Positions 1-6,340 of a DNA stretch of 6,721 nucleotides are shown here, piece by piece. The DNA lies in contig DDAD01000112.1 of assembly GCA_002333205.1 (NCBI GenBank), forward strand, positions 8,413 to 15,133, written 5' to 3'. The stretch's first letter is position 1. Each line of letters starts with the position of its first letter. A model generated the notes under the pieces. The model worked only from the letters and a program-made list of their open reading frames with translations. It made no database searches and was not told the origin of the DNA. This DNA comes from Pedobacter sp. UBA2067. Lineage in GTDB: Bacteria > Bacteroidota > Bacteroidia > Sphingobacteriales > Sphingobacteriaceae. A program made the translations under genes and the position numbers.

Positions 1-324
1 CACCCGTTTGTTTTTAAGCGCTTGTTTGTTGATTTCCTGAAGCAGCTTCAAGCTGTCTACTGACTCAATTACCGAGATAAATGGTGCGATGTATTTGACT
101 TTATTTGTTTGCAGATGTCCGATCAAATGCCATTTGATATCGTTTGGTAAAACTGCCTGTTTCTCCACGAGTTCCTGGACGATATTTTCACCGAAAACGC
201 GTTGCCCGGCATTGTAGGCTTCAAGTACCGCATCTGCATCCTGGAATTTAGAAACTGCAACAAGCTGTACTGCGCTTGCGTCAAGTTCTTTTTTATATTT
301 TAATAAGTTATTCGCTATGCTCAT
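1..324 (-). CDS. yggS: YggS/PLPBP-family pyridoxal-phosphate-binding protein, N-terminal part (runs off left edge)
   Basis: The 108 visible codons start at the ATG complementary to 322-324 and stay open to base 1, so the C-terminal half lies outside the window. Three family signatures are visible. VAVSK (residues 22-26) ends in the lysine expected to hold PLP as a Schiff base. FGENIVQEL spans 44-52, and WHLIGHLQTNK spans 65-75. The protein would be a cytosolic, single-domain TIM-barrel PLP carrier. The family has no firmly established enzymatic activity and is linked to vitamin B6 and amino-acid homeostasis. The start fits because the family begins only about 20-35 residues before the PLP lysine. 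The gene is transcribed away from the lipoprotein/mutS2 run, from a shared 70-bp gap. Family assignment is strong; the symbol follows the E. coli name. Confidence 0.93.
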   Translation of the reverse strand, partial: MSIANNLLKYKKELDASAVQLVAVSKFQDADAVLEAYNAGQRVFGENIVQELVEKQAVLPNDIKWHLIGHLQTNKVKYIAPFISVIESVDSLKLLQEINKQALKNKRV

Positions 325-394
325 TAATCAGTATTTTTGGTAAAATTAACAACCTTAGTCTACAATGGCTAAGAAAACGTAATGTTTTAAATAA
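325..394. promoter_or_regulatory. Divergent intergenic region between yggS and the DUF4296/mutS2 run
   Basis: This is 70 bp of A/T-rich DNA between two divergent start codons, so promoters for both directions should lie here or just inside the genes. On the plus strand there is a TTTG at 336-339. TACAATGG at 361-368, 21 bp further on, only partly matches the Bacteroidota -7 consensus TAnnTTTG. If real, transcription would start near 375 and leave a leader of about 20 nt. The match is weak enough to be chance. No Shine-Dalgarno sequence precedes the ATG at 395; the leader is just A/T-rich, as is usual in this phylum. I see no hairpin or operator-like repeat. Confidence 0.35.
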
Positions 395-757
395 ATGAGG
401 AAATTTCTCTCGCTAATTTTTATCAGTTTTTCTTTAATCTGTTGCAAATCCAAGGAGATCCCAGAGCAGATCATTCCGCCAAAGCAAATGGAAAAGATCC
501 TGTATGATATCCATATTGCTGATGCCTATATCACAACCATTGGTGATGCAGATTCTGCCAAAAAGATTTCTTCTGCCTTTTACAAAGGCATATATAAAAA
601 GTTCAAAACAGACTCTGTTCAGTACAATAAAAGCATGGACTACTATTACAACCACCCTGCACTACTAACGGACATGTATGAAAAGATTAAGACAGATCTG
701 GAGAAAACAAAACAAAAGCAAGACACAGTTTCCGTTAAACCGGTAGCCGATATATGA
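395..757 (+). CDS. DUF4296 domain-containing lipoprotein
   Basis: A 120-residue protein with a type II signal peptide. It has basic residues MRK, a hydrophobic stretch over residues 4-15, then a Cys pair (C16, C17). C17, with L14 at -3, is the better lipidation site, although a Cys at -1 is unusual; the mature protein would start CKSKE. The rest matches DUF4296, a small family seen mainly in Bacteroidota. It has a KQMEKILYDIHIADAY helix (30-45), a KFKTDSVQYNKSMDYYYNHP segment (69-88) and a charged Lys/Gln-rich tail. Lys-Ser right after the Cys gives no obvious inner-membrane retention signal. The function of DUF4296 is unknown to me. The stop overlaps the mutS2 start as ATGA, so the two are probably co-transcribed and translationally coupled; whether they share a role is open. 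Confidence 0.88.
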   Translation: MRKFLSLIFISFSLICCKSKEIPEQIIPPKQMEKILYDIHIADAYITTIGDADSAKKISSAFYKGIYKKFKTDSVQYNKSMDYYYNHPALLTDMYEKIKTDLEKTKQKQDTVSVKPVADI

Positions 758-1743
758 TATACCCCGAAAGTTGTTTAGAAAGACTTGGATTTGATGAAGT
801 CAAACAACGCATAAGCCAATACTGTCTGAGCCCGATGGGCCGGCAATTGGTTAGCAAAATGCAGGTCATGACAAAGTATGACCAAATCAATAAATTTTTA
901 CGACAGACCAAAGAATTCAAGAGTATTCTGGAAAATCAGGAGCCGCTTCAGATTAGTGCGTTCTATGATTTAAAGTACCTTGCAGATAAGATTCGTGCAG
1001 AAGGAAGTTACCTCGTGGAGGAAGAACTGTTCCAGATGTATACATCGCTACAAACCGTATTCACGGTTATTCGCTTTTTCGAAGACCGGCAAGAAATCTA
1101 TCCAAATCTTGAAGCGTTGTTTGAGCATCTTCCAATGGAGAAAAATATCCTGAAGAAGATTGAAACGGTGTTAGATCCCAAAGGCAAAATTAAGCCAAAT
1201 GCATCTCCAGCCTTACTAGAGATCATTGGAGATATTGCTAAAGGCGAGCAGGAGGTACGTAAACGCATGGACTCCATCTATAAAATGGCAGTTGGTCGTA
1301 ACTGGGTGGCTGACGGAAGCTTAACCATACGAGATGGCAGAATGTGTATTCCGCTTCTTGCGGAGAATAAGCGTAAGCTGAAAGGTTTCATTCACGATGA
1401 ATCTGCGAGTGGACAAACGGTGTACATGGAGCCTGAAGAAGTCTTTACGCTCAACAATAAACTTCGAGACCTAGAATTCGATAAAAGGCGAGAGGTTATA
1501 CGTATTCTGATTGCGCTTACTAATGATTTAAGACCATACACCGCATTGCTGCTGTCCTATCATGGTTTCCTAACCAAACTGGATTTCGTACGCGCAAAGG
1601 CTTTATTTGCTATTGAAGTTGAAGCAGATATGCCGGTTTTACTGAAAGAGGCGAAAACAAGGTTGATCAATGCCAGACACCCTTTGCTGCTATTATCCTT
1701 TAGGGAAGAGCAGCGGACGGTTGTACCTTTGAACATCCATTAG
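754..1743 (+). CDS. mutS2: MutS2 N-terminal fragment (core/lever region), 329 residues
   Basis: This is what would be translated from the normal start if the TAG acts as a stop. It opens MIYPESCLERLGFDEVKQRI, typical of the MutS2 N-terminus in this phylum. The helical lever/clamp region follows. The conserved core segment around residues 190-235 includes TIRDGRMCIPL, GFIHDESASGQT and the following EPEEV. It ends ARHPLLLL (306-313) and VVPLNIH, the strand leading into the ATPase domain. It lacks Walker A and B, the coiled coil and the Smr nuclease, so it should have no ATPase or nuclease activity on its own. It might still dimerise or bind nucleic acid weakly, but that is speculation. The start is supported by the ATGA overlap with the upstream gene. 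Confidence 0.8.
   Translation: MIYPESCLERLGFDEVKQRISQYCLSPMGRQLVSKMQVMTKYDQINKFLRQTKEFKSILENQEPLQISAFYDLKYLADKIRAEGSYLVEEELFQMYTSLQTVFTVIRFFEDRQEIYPNLEALFEHLPMEKNILKKIETVLDPKGKIKPNASPALLEIIGDIAKGEQEVRKRMDSIYKMAVGRNWVADGSLTIRDGRMCIPLLAENKRKLKGFIHDESASGQTVYMEPEEVFTLNNKLRDLEFDKRREVIRILIALTNDLRPYTALLLSYHGFLTKLDFVRAKALFAIEVEADMPVLLKEAKTRLINARHPLLLLSFREEQRTVVPLNIH
1741..1743 (+). other. In-frame amber codon inside mutS2
   Basis: The codons read AAC ATC CAT TAG GAT GAA CGT, giving N-I-H-stop-D-E-R, and Walker A starts 11 codons after the TAG. In the MutS2 family, as I remember it, this position is a hydrophobic residue of a beta strand before the P-loop (an I-x-L pattern in B. subtilis MutS2). That makes TTG (Leu) to TAG a plausible single change; CAG (Gln) to TAG is another. 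A frameshift is excluded because the correct frame continues immediately after the stop. Confidence 0.9.
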
Positions 1744-3126
1744 GATGAACGTCTACGTGTTTTGCTTGTCTCCGGACCGAATGCTGGTGGAAAATCAGTC
1801 TGTATGAAGACCGTGGGTTTACTTCAGATCATGATCCAATCAGGTTTGCTAATCCCTGTGGATGAGGCGTCAGAGGTCGGAATCTTCGACCAGATCTTCG
1901 CGGACATCGGTGATGACCAATCGATTGAAAGCGATTTGAGTACTTATAGTGCACACCTTACAAAGATGCGCTACTTCGTGGCTCACGCAACACCAAAATC
2001 ACTTATGCTTATCGATGAGTTTGGTACAGGTACGGATCCACAATTTGGGGGTCCGATGGCTGAAGCGGTTCTAGAAGTTTTGAACAACAAGAAAGTACGT
2101 GGCGTTATTACCACACACTACTCCAACCTGAAACTGTTTGCTGGTGATACCGAAGGGCTGGAGAATGCTTCCATGTTATTCGATAATACCAGGATGCGGC
2201 CTTTGTACGTGCTTGAAATAGGAAAACCTGGAAGCTCTTACGCTTTTGAGATTGCACAGAATATCGGTTTGCAGAAGGAAGTTCTAGAACTTGCCAGAAA
2301 AAAGACCGGAACCAATCAAAATCGGATTGACAGCCTTCTTGTGGATTTGGAACGAGAGAAGAAGGAGATCTATGATAGAAAAGTTCAGCTTGCTAATCAG
2401 CAAAATAAAGCAAAGAATCTTGCGGCAGAAAATGAGAAGCTAAAGCAGTACCTGGAAGAAAATAAAAAGGTACTGATTAAGGAAGCGAAGCTTGAAGCCC
2501 AGCGTATCATCAAGGACGCCAATAAGCTGGTGGAGAACACAATTTCTCAAATTAAAGAGCAGCAGGCAGATAAGATTGTTACAAAGCAGCTGCGTCAAAA
2601 CTTGCAAAAAGAGCTGCTTAATCATCAGGTTAAAGAAGAAAAGAAGCCTGAACCTATTGTGGTGAGTAACACTCCGATCGAAGTCGGTGACTGGGTTCAA
2701 CTGCGAAATACAGAAACCACTGGGCAAGTGCTTGAAATCAATCGCGGTAATCTTTTCCTTGCCATTGGGGATCTTCGCTCGGTAGTAAAGAAGGACAGGG
2801 TAGAGAAGATCAGTAACAAACAGGCGAAAAAGGTGGTGCAAAGTAACTCCTTTTCCGGCCGGATTTCGGATGCAATTACCAACTTCAATGCGGAACTGGA
2901 TCTCAGAGGCATGCGGGGGGAAGATGCGATTTACGAAGTAGAGAAATACTTGGATAAAGCTATCATGCTTGGTTTTCCCTACGTGAAAATTATACATGGT
3001 AAGGGTGATGGTATCTTGAGAAAGCTGATACGAGAATATGTTAGAAAATACAGCCAGGTGAATCGGGTGGAAGATGAACACCAGGACCGTGGCGGAGATG
3101 GCATCTCTTATGTATATTTTAATTAA
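1744..3126 (+). CDS. mutS2: MutS2 C-terminal part: ATPase, coiled coil, KOW-like and Smr nuclease
   Basis: Numbered as in the uninterrupted protein, this half has Walker A GPNAGGKS (341-348), the signature region DIGDDQSIESDLSTYSAH, Walker B LMLIDEFG (417-424) and TTHYSN (453-458). It then has a long Lys/Glu/Gln-rich coiled coil (about 530-630), a small beta KOW-like segment (about 641-686) and a C-terminal Smr domain (about 712-790). The Smr domain carries LDLRG (715-719) and HGKGDG (748-753), the motifs tied to nuclease activity. All key residues look intact. It has no good independent start. The first in-frame ATG after the stop (1804) lies behind Walker A; only a TTG at 1762 would keep the P-loop, and no clear ribosome-binding site precedes it. 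It is therefore most likely untranslated unless the TAG is read through or is an error. Confidence 0.8.
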   Translation, partial: DERLRVLLVSGPNAGGKSVCMKTVGLLQIMIQSGLLIPVDEASEVGIFDQIFADIGDDQSIESDLSTYSAHLTKMRYFVAHATPKSLMLIDEFGTGTDPQFGGPMAEAVLEVLNNKKVRGVITTHYSNLKLFAGDTEGLENASMLFDNTRMRPLYVLEIGKPGSSYAFEIAQNIGLQKEVLELARKKTGTNQNRIDSLLVDLEREKKEIYDRKVQLANQQNKAKNLAAENEKLKQYLEENKKVLIKEAKLEAQRIIKDANKLVENTISQIKEQQADKIVTKQLRQNLQKELLNHQVKEEKKPEPIVVSNTPIEVGDWVQLRNTETTGQVLEINRGNLFLAIGDLRSVVKKDRVEKISNKQAKKVVQSNSFSGRISDAITNFNAELDLRGMRGEDAIYEVEKYLDKAIMLGFPYVKIIHGKGDGILRKLIREYVRKYSQVNRVEDEHQDRGGDGISYVYFN

Positions 3127-3147
3127 ATTAGCCGCAAACCTAAATAT

Positions 3148-3852
3148 ATGATCAACAAAGTAGTGTCGGGTGCCGATGAGGCAATCCAAGATATAATAGA
3201 CGGACAAACCTTAATGCTAGGCGGCTTTGGTCTTTGCGGCATTCCTGAAAATTGCATCAATGCATTAGTAAAAAAACGTATCACAGGACTTACTTGTATT
3301 TCCAATGATTCCGGTGTAGATGATTTCGGAATAGGCCTGCTGCTTAAACAGCGCCAGGTTAAAAAAATGATTTCATCCTATGTGGGTGAAAACGCCGAGT
3401 TCGAGCGCCAGTTGCTCAGCGGCGAGCTGGAGGTGGAACTGATACCTCAGGGCAACTTAGCCACGCGGTGTATGGCAGCGGGTTACGGGATGCCGGCAAT
3501 TTTTACCCCAGCAGGTGTCGGTACTGAGGTAGCCGAAGGTAAAGAAACCAGAACTTTCAATGGTAAAGAGTACCTGCTGGAATACGCTTTTGAAGCTGAC
3601 TTTGCATTGGTGAAGGCCTGGAAGGGCGACACTGCAGGTAATCTGATCTACAAGTCCACAGCCAGGAACTTCAATCCCGTTATGGCAACTGCAGGTAGAG
3701 TCACTATCGCTGAAGTGGAAATACTCGTTGAGGCGGGTGAGCTTGACCCAGATGAGATTCATACGCCGGGTGTGTATGTACATCGAATTTTTCAAGGTGA
3801 AAATTACGAGAAACGCATTGAGCAACGTACGGTTAGATCCAAAAATCCTTAA
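3148..3852 (+). CDS. scoA: Succinyl-CoA:3-ketoacid CoA-transferase, subunit A
   Basis: A 234-residue family I CoA-transferase alpha subunit, the usual length for ScoA. The glycine-rich segment GGFGLCGIPE (25-34) is the family signature near the N-terminus. SNDSGVDDFGIGLLL and SSYVGENAEFERQLLSGELEVELIPQG follow, both typical of the SCOT branch, as is the PAIFTPAGVGTEVAEGKE region. With subunit B it should move CoA between succinyl-CoA and acetoacetate (or related 3-oxoacids) in the cytosol, linking ketone-body or branched-chain breakdown to the TCA cycle. The start is good because homologues begin MINKV. It follows mutS2 by 21 nt and precedes scoB by 10 nt, so co-transcription with both is likely. 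Exact acyl specificity cannot be read from the sequence; other short-chain 3-oxoacids are possible. Confidence 0.93.
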   Translation: MINKVVSGADEAIQDIIDGQTLMLGGFGLCGIPENCINALVKKRITGLTCISNDSGVDDFGIGLLLKQRQVKKMISSYVGENAEFERQLLSGELEVELIPQGNLATRCMAAGYGMPAIFTPAGVGTEVAEGKETRTFNGKEYLLEYAFEADFALVKAWKGDTAGNLIYKSTARNFNPVMATAGRVTIAEVEILVEAGELDPDEIHTPGVYVHRIFQGENYEKRIEQRTVRSKNP

Positions 3853-3862
3853 TTCCAAAAAC

Positions 3863-4522
3863 ATGTTAGATAAGAATGGTATCGCAAAAAGAATCGCGAA
3901 AGAGTTAAGAGATGGCTTCTACGTAAACCTGGGAATCGGAATCCCAACTTTGGTTTCCAATTATATTCCCAAGGGCATCAGTGTTGTGCTCCAATCAGAG
4001 AACGGCTTACTTGGAATGGGACCTTTTCCCTTCGAGGGAGAGGAAGATCCTGATCTAATAAACGCGGGTAAACAGACCATCACAACGTTACCTGGAAGTT
4101 CCATCTTCGACTCTGCGCTAAGTTTTGGAATGATCAGGAGTCAAAAAATAGATCTGACCATCCTTGGTGCCATGGAGGTTTCCGAATATGGCGACATCGC
4201 GAACTGGAAAATTCCAGGAAAGATGGTAAAGGGTATGGGTGGAGCGATGGATCTTGTAGCTTCCGCAAAAAACATCATTGTTGCCATGCAACACGTAAAT
4301 AAAGCAGGTGAAAGTAAGCTTTTGCCAAAATGCACTTTGCCACTAACAGGTGTAAACTGCATTAAAAAAGTCGTCACAGAGCTTGCTGTGCTCGATATAC
4401 TACCTGAAGGTGGCTTCCAATTGCTTGAAAGAGCGCCAGGGGTAAGTGTAGAATACATAAAACAGGCCACCGCCGGCCGTCTGATCGCACCAGAAAATAC
4501 ACCAGAAATGCAGCTTGATTAA
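3863..4522 (+). CDS. scoB: Succinyl-CoA:3-ketoacid CoA-transferase, subunit B
   Basis: A 219-residue beta subunit. The catalytic glutamate that forms the glutamyl-CoA intermediate is Glu46 in QSENGLLGMGP. VNLGIGIPTLVSNYIP precedes it (21-36), and GAMEVSEYGDIANWKIPGKM and VKGMGGAMDLV follow, all characteristic of the SCOT B chain. The frame is open further upstream to an ATG at 3728, but that would add 45 residues that are out-of-frame scoA sequence with no family similarity. The ATG at 3863, giving MLDKNGIAKRIAKEL, matches homologues and sits 10 nt after the scoA stop. No Shine-Dalgarno sequence is evident, so coupling to scoA termination is likely. The stop overlaps that of the convergent uridine-kinase-like gene. 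Confidence 0.94.
   Translation: MLDKNGIAKRIAKELRDGFYVNLGIGIPTLVSNYIPKGISVVLQSENGLLGMGPFPFEGEEDPDLINAGKQTITTLPGSSIFDSALSFGMIRSQKIDLTILGAMEVSEYGDIANWKIPGKMVKGMGGAMDLVASAKNIIVAMQHVNKAGESKLLPKCTLPLTGVNCIKKVVTELAVLDILPEGGFQLLERAPGVSVEYIKQATAGRLIAPENTPEMQLD
4519..4522. other. Convergent stop-codon overlap (TTAA) of scoB and the uridine-kinase-like gene
   Basis: The palindrome TTAA supplies TAA to scoB on the plus strand (4520-4522) and TAA to the kinase gene on the minus strand (4521-4519). There is no intergenic DNA, so any terminator for either transcript must lie inside the opposing coding sequence. I see no strong hairpin with a T-run just past either stop. Confidence 0.95.
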
Positions 4523-5169
4523 GCGTCTTCCCGAACTTCAAGAAGGTGCTTTAACTCATCAGAGATCTGTTGAGAAGCAACAATGATATCATCTGCCACA
4601 TGCTTATTATTCATAATAATCTTGTGGCAGCTGTCTTTATATGGAAGTAGGAACTGTTTGTAAGCTGGTAGAACATGATTAACCCACTGGTACATTACCA
4701 TATCCCGGGTGTAACCACGTTCAATTTCATCTCTGGAAATTCGTCGATTTAGTGTGATTTCCTCATCGGCATCCATGAAGATCTTCATGTCAAACAATTC
4801 TGCGATCTCTTTGAAGTGAAACACAAATAATCCTTCAACAATGATTATAGGTGCAGAGGCGATATTCAAAAGCCTTGCATTTTCTTCATTAACATTAAAC
4901 GTATATTCCTTTTTCTGTATCGAATCTCCTGCAATAAGGGTTTTAAGATCGTGAAGCAAACGAGCATCGTCTATGCCTTCGGGCAAATCAAAGTTGATCC
5001 AGCCATTTTCATCAATCTTTTGTTCCTGCTTTGGTCGGTAATAATCATCCTGTGATATCGGACTAACCTCTTCTGGTTTAAAATGGTGTAAAAAACATTT
5101 AAGGAAGAACGTTTTACCTGAACCACTACCACCTGCTACGCCTATTATAAAAGGCTTCTTACTGCTCAT
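4519..5169 (-). CDS. udk: Uridine kinase family protein (P-loop nucleoside kinase)
   Basis: A 216-residue P-loop kinase of normal uridine-kinase length. The P-loop GGSGSGKT spans 13-20. SQDDYY (39-44) carries Asp41, matching the general-base Asp62 of human UCK2. NFDLPEG (59-65) carries Asp61, matching UCK2 Asp84. IIIVEGLFVF (108-117) is the Walker-B-like strand, and RRISRDEIERG (142-152) is the Arg-rich lid. The family phosphorylates uridine and cytidine with ATP or GTP in pyrimidine salvage. The usual NFDHP histidine is Leu here, and the position of UCK2 His117 (base recognition) appears to be Asn94, so pyrimidine specificity is not certain. Similar NFDLP forms are, from memory, common in Bacteroidota and annotated as uridine kinase. 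Its start lies inside the end of the LysM gene (11-bp overlap), so it is probably the second gene of that transcript. Confidence 0.85.
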   Translation of the reverse strand: MSSKKPFIIGVAGGSGSGKTFFLKCFLHHFKPEEVSPISQDDYYRPKQEQKIDENGWINFDLPEGIDDARLLHDLKTLIAGDSIQKKEYTFNVNEENARLLNIASAPIIIVEGLFVFHFKEIAELFDMKIFMDADEEITLNRRISRDEIERGYTRDMVMYQWVNHVLPAYKQFLLPYKDSCHKIIMNNKHVADDIIVASQQISDELKHLLEVREDA

Positions 5170-6340
5170 TATCTTGTCCGCTGTACGTTATATTGCAAAA
5201 AAATCTTTTATCAATTGCACCTATCGAATCTGCAACTGCTTTGGTCATTACGATGATCACATCTCTTGTCGACTCGTTTTCGGTGTATTTTCCGACAACT
5301 TTCGCAAAAGCTGATCTGTTTGTCATTGGGTTTGTTATTTTCACTATTGTTCCTACTGGAGCAGTACGGTGTAGCACGAGCATCTTTACAGGATCTAAAT
5401 CTTGATCCGTGATCCAGATGGCAGTACCTTTTTCGTCAACTTGATTTAATCCATAACGACTTGGATCACCTCTCAATGAAGGATCTTTGATCGTTGCATC
5501 ATCCAGGCTATCTGCCACCGGTTGGGTTCTCGATGGATATTGTCCACTAATCAATAGCTTTTGTCCAACCCTTAAGGAGTTGTTTGTTAAGTTATTTTTA
5601 GCTTTCAGCTGATCAATGGTCATGTGGTAGGTTGTAGCAATTGAATACATCGTCTCATTCGACGCCACGGTATGTTCAATAAATTTTTCTTCGGCAGCAG
5701 CTTTTTGGGCAGCACTGTCTATAGGTTTGGTTACGGGTTTAGCAGCGTTATCTGATCCCGGAGGCAAAATTGGTTTCGGTTGTTCAATTAGTTTTCCAGG
5801 ATAGGTGGTTGTGGTAGAAGGAGCAGAAGCTACATTCGAAGGCTGGCTGGCAGGCTGAGTACTGCTCTCTGTTAAAGGCACTTTTAAAATCTGACCAATT
5901 CTTAAGTTGATGGTCCTTAATTCATTTATTCGCTTCAGTTCGTTAACGGTGGTACCATGTACACGTGCAATGCTGTTTAAGTTATCTTTCGGCTTAACTT
6001 CATATTCGATGAAAGTAGATTCATCCGAGTTGGTAGAAGGGGAGCCATTCTTATTTGCACTTCCCGAAGTAGCCGGGCTTTCAAATGGCATTTTAGTGGG
6101 AATCTTTATCAACACACCAACTTGAAGGTACTTGTTTTCGTTGAAAGTCATGATCTCTTTTGGCGATACATTGTATCTTCTTCCAACCGAGTAGTATGTG
6201 TCATTTTTTACGATCTGGTGGATAATCACCTTTGTGCCATTCAAGTTCTCTACGCCAATAGAGTCAATCACTGAATTAGCTTTTATATTGGACAGAAACA
6301 TTAAATTAGCCGCCAATAGAACAGTAATATATTTATACAT
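5159..6340 (-). CDS. Exported LysM-repeat protein with C-terminal RlpA-like double-psi beta-barrel domain
   Basis: A 393-residue protein. It starts with a short basic N-terminus, a hydrophobic stretch (residues 5-17) and a likely signal peptidase I site near ANS (21-23), so it should be exported to the periplasm or cell surface. Three LysM domains follow, at about 39-82, 111-155 and 220-265; each has a YSV/NSI/YSI-type helix and an L-x-V/I-G-x-x-L-x-I/V end. They are joined by Ser/Thr/Pro-rich linkers (about 86-108 and 157-218). The C-terminal region (about 300-386) resembles RlpA: LHRTAPVGT (323-331), ITNPMTNRS, then TKAVADSIGA. LysM domains bind peptidoglycan or chitin-like glycans, so a wall-associated role is likely. 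Loss of the RlpA DRGP segment argues against lytic transglycosylase activity. It is the first gene of a probable two-gene unit with the uridine-kinase-like gene. Confidence 0.87.
   Translation of the reverse strand: MYKYITVLLAANLMFLSNIKANSVIDSIGVENLNGTKVIIHQIVKNDTYYSVGRRYNVSPKEIMTFNENKYLQVGVLIKIPTKMPFESPATSGSANKNGSPSTNSDESTFIEYEVKPKDNLNSIARVHGTTVNELKRINELRTINLRIGQILKVPLTESSTQPASQPSNVASAPSTTTTYPGKLIEQPKPILPPGSDNAAKPVTKPIDSAAQKAAAEEKFIEHTVASNETMYSIATTYHMTIDQLKAKNNLTNNSLRVGQKLLISGQYPSRTQPVADSLDDATIKDPSLRGDPSRYGLNQVDEKGTAIWITDQDLDPVKMLVLHRTAPVGTIVKITNPMTNRSAFAKVVGKYTENESTRDVIIVMTKAVADSIGAIDKRFFCNITYSGQDNEQ

Larger units (their letters stand above)
754..3126 (+). pseudogene. mutS2: Endonuclease MutS2 locus interrupted by an in-frame TAG
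   Basis: From the ATG at 754 to the TAA at 3124-3126 this is one continuous reading frame apart from a TAG at 1741-1743 (codon 330). Counting that codon it encodes 790 residues, matching typical MutS2 length (about 780-800), and all family domains are present in order. MutS2 is a cytosolic homodimeric MutS paralogue with a C-terminal Smr domain. In some bacteria it suppresses recombination, and in Bacillus subtilis it acts on collided ribosomes. It is not part of classical mismatch repair. The frame is identical before and after the TAG, no other stop or indel is visible, and motifs downstream are intact. That points to a very recent nonsense mutation or a base-call error, not an old decayed gene. 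The start overlaps the lipoprotein stop, and scoA follows 21 nt after the end. Confidence 0.85.

Noticed and set aside
434..655. A short minus-strand open frame inside the lipoprotein gene.
   Set aside because: It is antisense to a real coding gene with a signal peptide and DUF4296 features, and has no start context or domain.
1741..1743. Pyrrolysine or other special amino acid at the TAG.
   Set aside because: No pyrrolysine genes or recoding element are visible, MutS2 is not a known pyrrolysine protein, and the site is a structural strand, not an active-site position.
1741..1764. A frameshift rather than a point stop in mutS2.
   Set aside because: The frame before the TAG and after it is the same, with MutS2-like residues directly on both sides.
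2440..3207. A 255-codon open frame on the minus strand opposite the mutS2 3' half.
   Set aside because: It lies fully antisense to well-conserved coiled-coil, KOW-like and Smr sequence, has no recognisable domain, and its Leu/Phe-rich content is what the reverse of Lys/Glu-rich coding DNA gives.
3728..3862. A longer scoB start at the ATG at 3728.
   Set aside because: The extra 45 residues are scoA read in another frame; the ATG at 3863 matches the family N-terminus and follows the scoA stop by 10 nt.
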